DNA of 64,000 nt. It comes from Hyphomicrobiales bacterium (lineage in GTDB: Bacteria; Pseudomonadota; Alphaproteobacteria; Rhizobiales; Xanthobacteraceae). Numbering within the stretch: position 1 is the stretch's first letter; every line of letters starts with the position of its first letter. The position numbers and the translations under genes were made by a program. The stretch spans positions 1 to 64,000 of the forward strand of contig JACESF010000014.1 in the NCBI GenBank assembly GCA_013911975.1. The letters run 5' to 3'. Of the stretch, positions 54,371 through 62,820 are shown one piece after another. Under the pieces are notes generated by a model. It had not been told where the DNA came from. It saw only the letters and a program-made list of their open reading frames with translations, and made no database searches.

Positions 54371-55081
54371 TCAGATTCCCAGGTAGACGGTCTTCACATG
54401 GGGGTCGGCCAGGAGGCCCGGCCCGGTGTTCTCCAGCGCGATGTGGCCGTTCTCGATCACATAGGCGCGGTCGGCGATCTTGAGCGCGTGGAACGCCTTC
54501 TGCTCCACCAGCAGCACGGTGGTGCCCATCTTGCAGATGCGGTCCACCACATCGAACATCTGCTGCACGATGAGCGGCGCGAGGCCGAGGGAGGGCTCGT
54601 CCAGCATGAGCAGCTTGGGACGGGCCATGAGGCCGCGCGCGATGGCCACCATCTGCTGCTCGCCGCCGGAAAGGGAGCCGGCGAGCTGGGTGAGGCGCTC
54701 GCGCACGCGGGGGAAGATGTCCAGCACTTCCTCGAACCGCGCCGCCGCGCCCTCGCGGACGTTCGCGTGGTAGCAGCCCATCAGAACGTTGTCCTTCACG
54801 GTCATGACCGGGAAGAGCTGGCGCGCCTCGGGCACCATGACGAGGCCGCGTCCCACGATGTCGGCGGGCGCCATGCGGTCGATGCGCTCGCCGTTGAAGG
54901 TGATGGCGCCGGACTTCGGTTTCACGAGGCCGGATATGGCGCGCAGCAGCGTGGTCTTGCCCGCGCCGTTGGCGCCGATGATCGTCACCACCTCGCCCTG
55001 GCCCACCTCGATGGAGATGTCCTGGAGGATGACGGTCTGGCCGTATCCGGCCGTGACGTCAGAGACCTTGAGCATCGACAT
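54371..55081 (-). CDS. livF: Branched-chain amino acid-type ABC transporter ATPase LivF
   Basis: The 236-aa ATPase has Walker A GANGAGKTT (about 36-44), the signature LSGGEQQMVAIARGLM, Walker B LLMLDEPSLGLAP and the LivF-like ending VKTVYLGI. It overlaps the end of the livM-livG fusion by 23 bp. LivF-type importers carry amino acids but also aromatic acids, urea and short-chain amides, so the symbol names the family, not the substrate. Confidence 0.92.
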   Translation of the reverse strand: MSMLKVSDVTAGYGQTVILQDISIEVGQGEVVTIIGANGAGKTTLLRAISGLVKPKSGAITFNGERIDRMAPADIVGRGLVMVPEARQLFPVMTVKDNVLMGCYHANVREGAAARFEEVLDIFPRVRERLTQLAGSLSGGEQQMVAIARGLMARPKLLMLDEPSLGLAPLIVQQMFDVVDRICKMGTTVLLVEQKAFHALKIADRAYVIENGHIALENTGPGLLADPHVKTVYLGI

Positions 55082-56891
55082 AGTCTTCTCCGAGATAGGC
55101 CTCGATGACCCGGCGCTCGCGGACCACGGCCTGCGGCGCGCCCTCGGCGATCACCTTGCCGGAATCGATCACGATGATGCGGTCGGACAGGCTCATGATG
55201 GCCTGCATGTTGTGCTCGATGGCGATCACCGAGACGCCGGTGTCGCGGATGGCGCGGATGAGCTGCACCATCTTGGCGGTGTCCGCCTGGCTCTGCCCCG
55301 CCATCACCTCGTCCAGCAGCAGGATGGAGGGCTCGGTGGCGAGCGTGCGGGCCACTTCCAGGCGCTTGAGGCCGCCGATGGGGAGCGTCGCCGCCTCCAC
55401 GTCCTTCACGTCCTCCAGCCCCACCAGGCGGGCGACGCGCAGCGCCGAGGCGCGGGCATTCTCCACCGAATGGTGGCGCAGGAAGGCGCCGATCATGATG
55501 TTCTCCAGCACGGTCAGCTTTCCGAACGGCTGGACGATCTGGAACGTGCGGCCCACGCCGAGCCGGGCGAAGGCGTCCGGGGTCGTGGGCCGGTGGTGGG
55601 TGCCGGCAGCGTCGATCACGTCCACGGTGCCGGCATCGGGCTTCAGGAAGCCGGAGAGCTGGTTGAAGACCGTGGTCTTGCCCGCGCCGTTGGGGCCGAT
55701 GACGCCCAGGATCTCGCCGCGCTTCAGGGTGAGGGACACGTTGTCGGTGGCGGTGAGACCGCCGAACCGCTTCACGAGGGCCTTCGCCACCAGGATGGGC
55801 TCGCCGGGCGTGCCGCCCACTTCGGCCAGCGCCGGGGCCGGAACGGGCTCCGGTCGTGCGCCGCCGGGCAGGGCGTCGATCCAGCCCGTTACGCGGCGGC
55901 TGAACGTGCCCACGAGGCCGCCGGGAAGGGTGAGGGTGATGAGCACCAGGACCGAGCCGTAGACGAAGCCGTGCAGGCCGTTGGCCGAGGCGCCCAGCCA
56001 GCCGCGCGCGAGTTCCGCCAGCGGCACCACCAGCACCGTGCCCAGCAGCGGCCCCATGACCGTGCCGAGCCCGCCGATGAGGGCGAACATGGCGATCTCC
56101 ACGGAGGTCGCCAGCGAGAACATGGTCGCCGGTTCGAGGAAGGTCAGGTACATGGCGTGGAACGCGCCCACCAGCGCCGTGAGCGCGGCGGAGAGGGCGA
56201 TGGCGACGAGCTTGACGGAAGTGTCGTTGATGCCCGCCGCCTGGGCGGCGCTGTCGCGCTCGCGCACGGCCGTCAGGTAATAGCCGAGCCGCGAGGAGCG
56301 CACGGCCCAGGACACCACCATGGTCAGGCACAGAAGGCCGAAGGCGATGTAGAGGTAATTGACCTTCTCGCGGAAGATCATCCAGGTCCAGCCGAGGTTC
56401 AGCGGCACGATGAGGCCCGCCGAGCCGCCGGTGAGCCCGTTGAAATGGATGGCCAGCAGCCGAACCACCTCCAGGAAGGCGATGGTGGCGAGCGAGAAGA
56501 AGGGCCCGCGCAGCCGGAAGCAGGGATAGCCGATGCCGATGCCCACCAGCGCCGCCAGCGCCGCGCCGAGGATCATGCCGATCCAGGGCGTGAGGCCGAA
56601 ATGGGCGATGAGCAGCGCCGTGGTGTAGCCGCCGATGCCGTAGAACACCGTGTGGCCCAGCGAGAGCTGGCCCGCATAGCCGCCCACGATGTTCCAGGCG
56701 GTGGCGAGCGCCGCGAACACGCAGATGGTCACGAAGACGTGGACCATGAAGGTCGATCCCGACGCCAGCGGGATGGCCAGCAGCAGCGCCAGCACGATCA
56801 GGGTGCAATAGAAGCGCGGATGGGTGAGGCGGGCGAGGAAGCCGGGGCGGCGCGCGACCGCTGCGGGAGCCGGATTGGCTTTGACGGTCAT
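55059..56891 (-). CDS. LivM-LivG fusion: ABC permease joined to ATPase
   Basis: The 610-aa protein fuses a LivM permease (about 25-335, eight or more membrane helices, with the SLGHTVFYGIGGYTTALL and GGLGTVMGPLLG loops) to a LivG ATPase (about 360-610; Walker A GPNGAGKTT near 401, Walker B ILLLDEVMAGQS, H-loop IEHNM). In the LivG half the usual signature motif reads LPIGGLKRLEVAR rather than LSGGQ. The ATG at 56891 has GGAG 7 bp upstream and lies 4 bp after livH. Confidence 0.92.
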   Translation of the reverse strand: MTVKANPAPAAVARRPGFLARLTHPRFYCTLIVLALLLAIPLASGSTFMVHVFVTICVFAALATAWNIVGGYAGQLSLGHTVFYGIGGYTTALLIAHFGLTPWIGMILGAALAALVGIGIGYPCFRLRGPFFSLATIAFLEVVRLLAIHFNGLTGGSAGLIVPLNLGWTWMIFREKVNYLYIAFGLLCLTMVVSWAVRSSRLGYYLTAVRERDSAAQAAGINDTSVKLVAIALSAALTALVGAFHAMYLTFLEPATMFSLATSVEIAMFALIGGLGTVMGPLLGTVLVVPLAELARGWLGASANGLHGFVYGSVLVLITLTLPGGLVGTFSRRVTGWIDALPGGARPEPVPAPALAEVGGTPGEPILVAKALVKRFGGLTATDNVSLTLKRGEILGVIGPNGAGKTTVFNQLSGFLKPDAGTVDVIDAAGTHHRPTTPDAFARLGVGRTFQIVQPFGKLTVLENIMIGAFLRHHSVENARASALRVARLVGLEDVKDVEAATLPIGGLKRLEVARTLATEPSILLLDEVMAGQSQADTAKMVQLIRAIRDTGVSVIAIEHNMQAIMSLSDRIIVIDSGKVIAEGAPQAVVRERRVIEAYLGEDYVDAQGL

Positions 56892-56895
56892 GGAC

Positions 56896-57768
56896 TTACT
56901 CCGTGCCACGGCCGAGGCCGAACAGGCCCGTTGGCTTGAAGATCAGGATGGCGATGAAGATCGCGAAATAGACCACCTCCTTCAGGTCCGGGGCGATGTA
57001 ATACCCCGAGAGGCTGTCCACGATGCCGATGATCATGGCGCCGAAGAAGGCGCCGTACATGGAGCGCATGCCGCCCAGAACCACCACCACGAAGGCGGTG
57101 AGCACGAAATAGGTGCCGATGGTGGGCGACACTGGATAGAGCGGCATGACCAGCGCGGAGGCGAGGCCCACGCAGGCCGCGCCGATGCCGAAGGAGATGA
57201 CGTAGATGCGGTCCACCCGCACGCCCATGAGGAGGGCGGCGGTGCGGTTCTGCGCCGTGGCGCGGATGGCGCGGCCGAGCGGCGTGGACTGCATGAAGAG
57301 GTGGAGGCCCGCCACCAGCGCCAGGGCGCAGACGAACATCACGATCTGCCCGATCACCAGCGAGAAGTCGCCGATCATGACGGTGCGCTGCACGGTGGAA
57401 GGGGGCACCGAATAGAGGTCCGCGCCGAACAGCAGGAGCGCGAGATTCACCAGCGCGGTGGACAGGCCGACCGTCGCGAAGATCTGGATGTGCTCGTCGG
57501 CGGAGAGCAGCGGCTGGATGATGAAGCGCTGCACCAGGGCGCCCATGGCGAACAGCAGCAGCACGATGGGCACCACCGAGGCATAGGGGTGCAGGCCGAA
57601 CTTTGCGGCAAGCAGGTAGGCGGCATACATGCCCACCATCAGGAACTCGCCATGGGCGAAGTTCACCACGCGGACGATGCCGAAGATCATGGTGAGGCCG
57701 ACACTGATGATCGCGTACATGCTTCCCAGAAGGATGCCGTTGATCAGGAGCTGGATGAAGACGTCCAT
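56896..57768 (-). CDS. livH: Branched-chain amino acid-type ABC permease LivH
   Basis: The 290-aa inner-membrane protein has about eight helices and the LivH hallmarks ISVGLTMIFGIVRVVNFAHG (about 21-40), STPLGRAIRATAQNRTAA and GGMRSMYGAFFGAMIIG. It pairs with the LivM half of the next protein to form the channel. It lies 145 bp after the binding-protein gene, with a hairpin between. Confidence 0.94.
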   Translation of the reverse strand: MDVFIQLLINGILLGSMYAIISVGLTMIFGIVRVVNFAHGEFLMVGMYAAYLLAAKFGLHPYASVVPIVLLLFAMGALVQRFIIQPLLSADEHIQIFATVGLSTALVNLALLLFGADLYSVPPSTVQRTVMIGDFSLVIGQIVMFVCALALVAGLHLFMQSTPLGRAIRATAQNRTAALLMGVRVDRIYVISFGIGAACVGLASALVMPLYPVSPTIGTYFVLTAFVVVVLGGMRSMYGAFFGAMIIGIVDSLSGYYIAPDLKEVVYFAIFIAILIFKPTGLFGLGRGTE

Positions 57769-57856
57769 CGCGCGTGGTTCCGTGCGGACTTAAGGGGATC
57801 TGGCCCCCGCCGGCCTGCGGCGGGCGGGGAGCCGTGAGGGCAAGGCTCGGGCGTGC

Positions 57857-57876
57857 GGCCGCCGCGAACGGCGGCC
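57857..57876 (-). terminator. Hairpin between the binding-protein gene and livH
   Basis: On the minus strand GGCCGCCG-TTCG-CGGCGGCC has an 8-bp stem with UUCG loop, 38 bp after the binding-protein stop, with no T-tract. It may stabilise the upstream message so that the binding protein is made in excess over the membrane subunits. Confidence 0.6.
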
Positions 57877-57913
57877 GGGATGCGCGGGAAGCCTTGTCGG
57901 TCCTGGGTCGGGG

Positions 57914-59140
57914 TCAGTTCGCGCCGACGCCGGTCTTCATCTTGGCGACCGCCGCGTCCGGCGGGAACACGGTCACCAGCTCGCCGCCCTGCCACTGCAT
58001 CAGGAAGGGGACGGCGCGGGTGTTCTGGCCCTGCTCGGAGAACTTGGCGCCCCAGCCGGTGGGGGTGGAGCCCACGGGGATGTCCACCTTCATGACCTCG
58101 GCGCGGATGGTGTCCGCCTTCAGGTCCTTGGCGGCGGCGATGGCGTCGAAGAACACGCGGGCGCCCATGTAGTTGGCGAGGCTGTGGCCCGAGCGCGGCT
58201 CGGTATTGTACTTCGCCTTGTACTTCTTCAGGAACTCATCCATGCCCGGCGCGACCTTGGGATTGGTCTTGTACTGGGTGAAGTCCACGTCCAGCGCGCC
58301 TTCCATGTTCTCCGGGCCCACCGCCAGCATGGTGTCACGCAGCGAGTAGCCGCCGCCCGCGCCGATGATCGCCTTGGGCTTGAAGCCCTGGTCCTTCATC
58401 TGGCGGAAGAACAGCACGGTGTCGTTCTGGTAGGAGGTCTGGAGGATGACGTCCACGTTCGCGCTCTTGAGGCGCAGCACCACGGGGGTCAGGTCCACGG
58501 ACTTGGCCGAATAGGGCAGAACCTCGACCACGTTCAGCTTCTTCTCGGCCGCGCGGGCCTTCTGGTAGCCGGCCATGGTCTGACCGTAGAGGGAATCCTC
58601 GTAGATGATGCCGACCTTCAGCTCCTCGGGCTTCTTGCCGAGCGCCGGGGCGATGGCGGTGGAGATGGAATCCACCATCTGCACCGAGAAGTCCTTCGCC
58701 GTGGCGTTGGAGCGGAACACGTATTTGAAGCCGCGCTCGGTGATGGGATCGGAGACCGCGCCCAGCTCGAAATAGGGGATGCCCGCCAGCTCGGCGACCT
58801 GGGTCGCGGCGAGGGAGAGCGAGGACGAGTAGGTGCCGAAGATGACCGACACGTTCTCGACGGAGGTGAGGCGGCGCGCCTCGCCCACTGCCTGGTTGGG
58901 ATCGACCGCGTCGCCCTTCACCAGGGTGATCTGCTTGCCGTTGATGCCGCCGGCCGCGTTGCGCTCCTCGGCGGCGATCTCCAGGCCGCGGAAGCTCTCG
59001 TCGCCGAGCAGCGCGAGGCCGCCGGAGAACGGATAGAGCGCGCCGAATTTCAGGGTCTGCTGCGCGGCGGCGGGGCCCGCCATCTGGGCGGCGCCCAGCA
59101 TGAAAGCAGCGGCAAACGCCGCTTGTGCGACCTTCCTCAT
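57914..59140 (-). CDS. Branched-chain amino acid-type ABC transporter substrate-binding protein
   Basis: The 408-aa periplasmic protein has a signal peptide (cleavage near GPAAAQQ, about 26) and the type 1 periplasmic-binding fold of the LivJ group (LKFGALYPFSGGLALLGDESFRGLEIAAEE; GTYSSSLSLAATQVAE; FELGAVSDPITERGFKYVFR). The typical LivJ residues for branched-chain amino acids are not obvious, so the ligand is open. ATG 59140 has GGAGG upstream. It is first in an eight-gene operon. Confidence 0.92.
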   Translation of the reverse strand: MRKVAQAAFAAAFMLGAAQMAGPAAAQQTLKFGALYPFSGGLALLGDESFRGLEIAAEERNAAGGINGKQITLVKGDAVDPNQAVGEARRLTSVENVSVIFGTYSSSLSLAATQVAELAGIPYFELGAVSDPITERGFKYVFRSNATAKDFSVQMVDSISTAIAPALGKKPEELKVGIIYEDSLYGQTMAGYQKARAAEKKLNVVEVLPYSAKSVDLTPVVLRLKSANVDVILQTSYQNDTVLFFRQMKDQGFKPKAIIGAGGGYSLRDTMLAVGPENMEGALDVDFTQYKTNPKVAPGMDEFLKKYKAKYNTEPRSGHSLANYMGARVFFDAIAAAKDLKADTIRAEVMKVDIPVGSTPTGWGAKFSEQGQNTRAVPFLMQWQGGELVTVFPPDAAVAKMKTGVGAN

Positions 59141-59205
59141 CCTTTTCCTCCCAGTGGTACCGTTTTCCGGTGTCCGTGCCACCCTGACGGGCAGTCTTGG
59201 GGCGG

Positions 59206-59234
59206 ATAATGCAGATGACCAAGTTGCCTGACAA
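59206..59234 (-). promoter_or_regulatory. Promoter of the importer operon
   Basis: Minus-strand TTGTCA (59234-59229) and CATTAT (59211-59206) are separated by exactly 17 bp and match the housekeeping consensus at 5 and 4 of 6 positions. The leader would be about 60 nt. Confidence 0.6.
59224..59234. promoter_or_regulatory. Candidate FadR-type GntR operator over the -35 box
   Basis: TTGCCTGACAA (minus strand TTGTCAGGCAA) is an imperfect 11-bp palindrome that resembles sites of FadR-subfamily GntR regulators. It covers the -35 box of the importer promoter, so binding would repress. The likely regulator is the GntR protein at 62026. Confidence 0.5.
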
Positions 59235-59444
59235 GTGGAAAATCGCTAACGTCCCACCATCGCCAAACCCGGTCGGGACGCGCTGCGGCGCGGTCGTCCG
59301 GGAATAAGTCAAAGGGAAGAAACGCCTCGCCCGACCCCCGCCCGCGCCTGCGCCCGGGCGGTGGCCTCCGTGCCGGAAACGGCCCGGGGAGGGAGCGTGC
59401 GGGCGCCGGTCTTCCCTTCGGAAAAATACTGGAGGACCAAAGGC

Positions 59445-60449
59445 ATGCCATCCATTCCCGACACCATGCGACAGGTCGTTTTCGCCGGCAGCGGCGGACC
59501 GGACGTGATCCAGTGGGAGACCGCTCCCGTCCCCCGCCCGGGTCCCGGCCAGGTGCTGGTGGAAGTGGTGGCGGCGGGCGTGAACCGTCCCGATTGCCTC
59601 CAGCGCGCGGGCGGCTATCCCCCGCCTCCCGGGGCCACTGCGGTCCCCGGCCTGGAGATCGCGGGGCGCGTGGTTGCCCTCGGCGAGGGCGTTACCCGCC
59701 CGTCCGTGGGCGATGAGGTCTGCGCCCTCGTGATCAGCGGCGGATACGCGGATTATTGCGTCGCCGAGGCCCCGCTCTGCCTGCCCATTCCCAAGCCCCT
59801 CTCTCTGCTGGAGGCGGCGGGCCTGCCGGAGAATTATTTCACCGTCTATGACAACGTCTTCACCCGCGGGCGGCTCGCCAAGGGCGAGACCATCCTTGTC
59901 CATGGCGGGTCGAGCGGCATCGGTTCCACCGCCATCCAGCTCGCCCACCATGCGGGGGCGCGGGTCATCGCCACGGCGGGCTCCGACGACAAGTGCGCCT
60001 TCTGCACCGAACTGGGCGCGGACGAGGCCATCAATTACCGCTCGGCCGATTTCGTGGAGGAGGTGAAGCGCCTCACGGACGGGCGCGGCGCGGACGTGAT
60101 CCTCGACATGGTGGGTGGGCCCTATGTGCAGCGCAACCTCGCCTGCCTCGCCTTCGAGGGGCGGCTCGTGCAGATCGCCTTCCTCCAGCCGAGCCGCGTA
60201 GATATCGACCTGCTGCCCGTGATGCTGCGGCGCCTCACCTTCACCGGCTCCACCCTGCGCCCGCGCTCCGTGGCGCTGAAGGCGGCCATCGCCGACCATC
60301 TGCGCCGCGACGTGTGGCCGATGCTGGAGGCGGGCACCATCCGCCCGGTCATCCACGCCACCTTCCCGCTGGAGCAGGCGCGGGCGGCCCATGAGCTCAT
60401 GGAATCCTCCGCCCATTCCGGCAAGATCATGCTGGAGACCGGCAAATGA
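59445..60449 (+). CDS. Zinc-independent quinone oxidoreductase (PIG3/zeta-crystallin type)
   Basis: The 334-aa NADPH-dependent medium-chain reductase has the N-terminal GroES-like domain (AGVNRPDCLQRAGGYPPPPGAT) and a Rossmann domain with VHGGSSGIGSTAIQLAH (about 146-162). The zinc-ligand cysteines and histidines of alcohol dehydrogenases are missing. It could reduce quinones or enoyl-type double bonds. ATG 59445 has GGAGGA 8 bp upstream. The stop overlaps the next SDR start (ATGA). Confidence 0.88.
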   Translation: MPSIPDTMRQVVFAGSGGPDVIQWETAPVPRPGPGQVLVEVVAAGVNRPDCLQRAGGYPPPPGATAVPGLEIAGRVVALGEGVTRPSVGDEVCALVISGGYADYCVAEAPLCLPIPKPLSLLEAAGLPENYFTVYDNVFTRGRLAKGETILVHGGSSGIGSTAIQLAHHAGARVIATAGSDDKCAFCTELGADEAINYRSADFVEEVKRLTDGRGADVILDMVGGPYVQRNLACLAFEGRLVQIAFLQPSRVDIDLLPVMLRRLTFTGSTLRPRSVALKAAIADHLRRDVWPMLEAGTIRPVIHATFPLEQARAAHELMESSAHSGKIMLETGK

Positions 60450-61216
60450 GCAGCCATGCGGGACACGTCGCCTTCGTCACCGGCGCGGGGCGGGGCATCG
60501 GGCGCGCCATGGCGGACGCCCATGCGGATGCGGGCGCGGCCGTCGCCTATGTGGACCATGACCTCGACCTCGCGCGGGAGGCAGCCGACGCCGCCTCCGC
60601 GCGGGGCGCGCGCGCCGTGGGCCTCGTCGCCGACGTGGCGGACTTCGCGGCGCTGGAGCGGGCGGCGGAAGTGGCGCGGGTCGCGCTCGGGCCCATCGAC
60701 ATCCTGGTGAGCAATGCCGGCATCTCCCCCAAGAGCGGGGCGGACGGCCGGCGCGCGGACACCTTCGCCATGGACCCCGACGAGTGGCGCCGGGTGATCG
60801 ATGTGAACCTCACGGGCACGTTCAATTGCGTGCGGCTGCTGGCGCCGGGCATGGTGGCGCTGAAGCGCGGGCGCATCATCTCCACCTCCTCGGTGGCGGG
60901 GCGCACCTTCTGCGACATCGTCGGCGTGCACTATGCCGCCTCCAAGGCGGGGCTCATCGGCCTCACCAAGCATCTGGCGGGCGAGCTGGGGCCGCACGGC
61001 ATCACGGTGAACGCCCTCGCGCCGGGGCGCATCGACACCCCGCTCATGCGCGGCACCGCCTCCGAGGCCAACGAGGCGGCCCGCCTCTCCACGCCGCTGC
61101 GTCGCCTGGGCACGCCGGAGGACGTGGCGGGCACCTGCCTGTTCCTCACCTCCCGCGAGGCCGCCTTCGTCACCGGGCAGGTGGTGGACGTGGCCGGCGG
61201 CTGGCTGATGACGTGA
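60446..61216 (+). CDS. SDR-family oxidoreductase
   Basis: The 256-aa classical SDR has TGAGRGIG (12-19), SNAG (about 89-92), the catalytic Ser (STSSVAG) and YAASKAG. DHDLD after the second strand suggests NAD as cofactor. It is coupled to the quinone oxidoreductase by a 4-bp overlap and followed 8 bp later by a second SDR. The probable role is oxidation of a hydroxy group in the same pathway. Confidence 0.9.
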   Translation: MSSHAGHVAFVTGAGRGIGRAMADAHADAGAAVAYVDHDLDLAREAADAASARGARAVGLVADVADFAALERAAEVARVALGPIDILVSNAGISPKSGADGRRADTFAMDPDEWRRVIDVNLTGTFNCVRLLAPGMVALKRGRIISTSSVAGRTFCDIVGVHYAASKAGLIGLTKHLAGELGPHGITVNALAPGRIDTPLMRGTASEANEAARLSTPLRRLGTPEDVAGTCLFLTSREAAFVTGQVVDVAGGWLMT

Positions 61217-61224
61217 GGCGTGCC

Positions 61225-61965
61225 ATGTTCGATTTCTCCGGCCGCACCCTGTTCCTCACCGGCGCCAATGGCGGCATCTCGCGGGCCATCGCCCGCTGTT
61301 TCTTCGATCTCGGCGCCAATTGCGTGCTCACCGACATCGACCTTGCGGGCGTGACGGGCTTCGCGCGCGAGCTGGACCCGTCCGGCGCGCGCACCCTCGC
61401 CCTGCGCCAAGACGCGGCGAGCGCCGCCGAGGCGGATGCGGCGCTCGCGGCCGCCCATGACCGGTTCGGAGCGCTCCACGCCCTCGTCACCTCCGCCGGC
61501 CTCTATCGCGAGCGGTTGGTGGCGGAGATGGACGACGCCCATTGGCGCAGCGGCATCGGCGTCAATCTGGACGGGGTGTTCTACACCTGCCGGGCGGCGA
61601 TCCCGCGCATGGCGGAGGGCAGCGCCATCGTCAACGTCGCCTCCATGGCGGGCCATCGCGGCAGCTACAGCCATGCGGACTATGCGGCGGCCAAGAGCGG
61701 CGTGCTGGGCTTTTCCCGCTCGCTCGCCATCGAGCTGGCCCCGAAAGTGCGGGTCAATGCGGTGTCGCCGGGCCTCATCGACACGCCCATGGTGCAGCCG
61801 CTGATGCGCGCCAAGGGCGAGGTGCTGCTGGACATGACCCCCATGAAGCGGCTCGGCACGGGGGAGGAGGTGGGCCGCGTGGTGGCCTTCCTGTGCTCCG
61901 ACTGGGCGGGCTTCGTGACGGGAGAGACCATCCATGTGAATGGTGGGCTGTATATTGCCAGCTAA
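61225..61965 (+). CDS. SDR-family oxidoreductase with variant glycine motif
   Basis: The 246-aa SDR has TGANGGIS in place of the usual TGxxxGIG, then the catalytic Ser (NVASMAG), Tyr and Lys (YAAAKSG), and PGLIDTPM. TDID after the second strand suggests NAD. ATG 61225 with GAGG 6 bp upstream is preferred over a GTG at 61213 that overlaps the previous stop. Confidence 0.88.
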   Translation: MFDFSGRTLFLTGANGGISRAIARCFFDLGANCVLTDIDLAGVTGFARELDPSGARTLALRQDAASAAEADAALAAAHDRFGALHALVTSAGLYRERLVAEMDDAHWRSGIGVNLDGVFYTCRAAIPRMAEGSAIVNVASMAGHRGSYSHADYAAAKSGVLGFSRSLAIELAPKVRVNAVSPGLIDTPMVQPLMRAKGEVLLDMTPMKRLGTGEEVGRVVAFLCSDWAGFVTGETIHVNGGLYIAS

Positions 61966-62025
61966 AATCGCGGAATCCCGCTGATCGGCGTCTCGTCGAT
62001 TCGGCGCAGCAAGGAACGCAAGAGA

Positions 62026-62766
62026 ATGGTGCGACGCGCGGGAAACGGAACCGGCCTGACGCAGGACGTGATCGGCCGCGCCCCCTCCCTCGCGGAGGTG
62101 GTCGCGCAGCGGCTGCGCGAGGAGATCGCGTCGCACCGCCTGAAGCCGGGCGAGAAGCTGCCCACCGAGGTCCAGCTCTCCGAGACCTTCGGCGTGAGCC
62201 GCCCCATCGTGCGCGAGGCCATCGGCCGCTTGAAGCATGACGGGCTGGTGCACAGCCGCCAGGGCGCGGGCGCGTTCGTGGCGGAGCCGGGCGCGGTCTC
62301 CACCTTCCGGCTCGACATTGCGGACTTCACCAACAAGGACGAGATCCGCAACATCGTCGAGCTGCTCATGGCGGTGGAGGCCAACGCCACCGCCCACGCG
62401 GCGGTGCGCCGGACGGACGCGGACCTCGCCCATATCCAGGACCAGCTCGACGCCATGCAGGAGGCCATCGTGCGCGGCGAGCCGGGCGTGGACGAGGATG
62501 TCGCCTTCCATCGCGCCATCGTGGAAGCCACCAAGAACCCGTTCTTCCGCGACCTGTCGGACTTCCTGGACCGGCGGGTGCGCAATTTCATCCGCACCGC
62601 CCGCTCCAATTCCGCGCGCCTCCACGGCCTGACGGAAGCGGTGCAGCAGGAGCACCAGGCTATCTTCGAGGCCATCGAGCGCCGCCACGCCGCCGACGCC
62701 CGCGCCGCCGCCGAGGCGCACCTGAAGAACGCCGCTGCGCGCCTCGCGCTCTACCTTCACCCGTGA
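62026..62766 (+). CDS. GntR-family regulator, FadR subfamily
   Basis: The 246-aa repressor-type regulator has a winged helix (about 20-85; LREEIASHRLKPGEKLPTEV, FGVSRPIVREAIGRL) and an FCD ligand-binding domain (about 100-235) with the metal-type residues in DEDVAFHRAIVEATKNPFF, EHQAIFEAI and AAEAHLKNA. FadR-subfamily proteins usually sense an organic acid. It closes the oxidoreductase operon and is the natural controller of both divergent operons. Confidence 0.92.
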   Translation: MVRRAGNGTGLTQDVIGRAPSLAEVVAQRLREEIASHRLKPGEKLPTEVQLSETFGVSRPIVREAIGRLKHDGLVHSRQGAGAFVAEPGAVSTFRLDIADFTNKDEIRNIVELLMAVEANATAHAAVRRTDADLAHIQDQLDAMQEAIVRGEPGVDEDVAFHRAIVEATKNPFFRDLSDFLDRRVRNFIRTARSNSARLHGLTEAVQQEHQAIFEAIERRHAADARAAAEAHLKNAAARLALYLHP

Positions 62767-62820
62767 TCCGCGCGGGGCCGGTTGTGACGAGACGCTCATG
62801 GATTGCGGGTAAAGGTGTGT

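Larger units (their letters stand above)
59141..59444. other. Divergent control region of the two operons
   Basis: These 304 bp separate the importer operon (minus) from the oxidoreductase-regulator operon (plus). They contain the minus-strand promoter and candidate operator listed separately. I found no convincing plus-strand promoter. Confidence 0.6.

Noticed and set aside
55059..56891. LivM-LivG fusion as an assembly artefact
   Set aside because: Both halves are complete and in frame with a normal linker, and the gene spacing on each side is tight, so a real fusion is the simpler reading.
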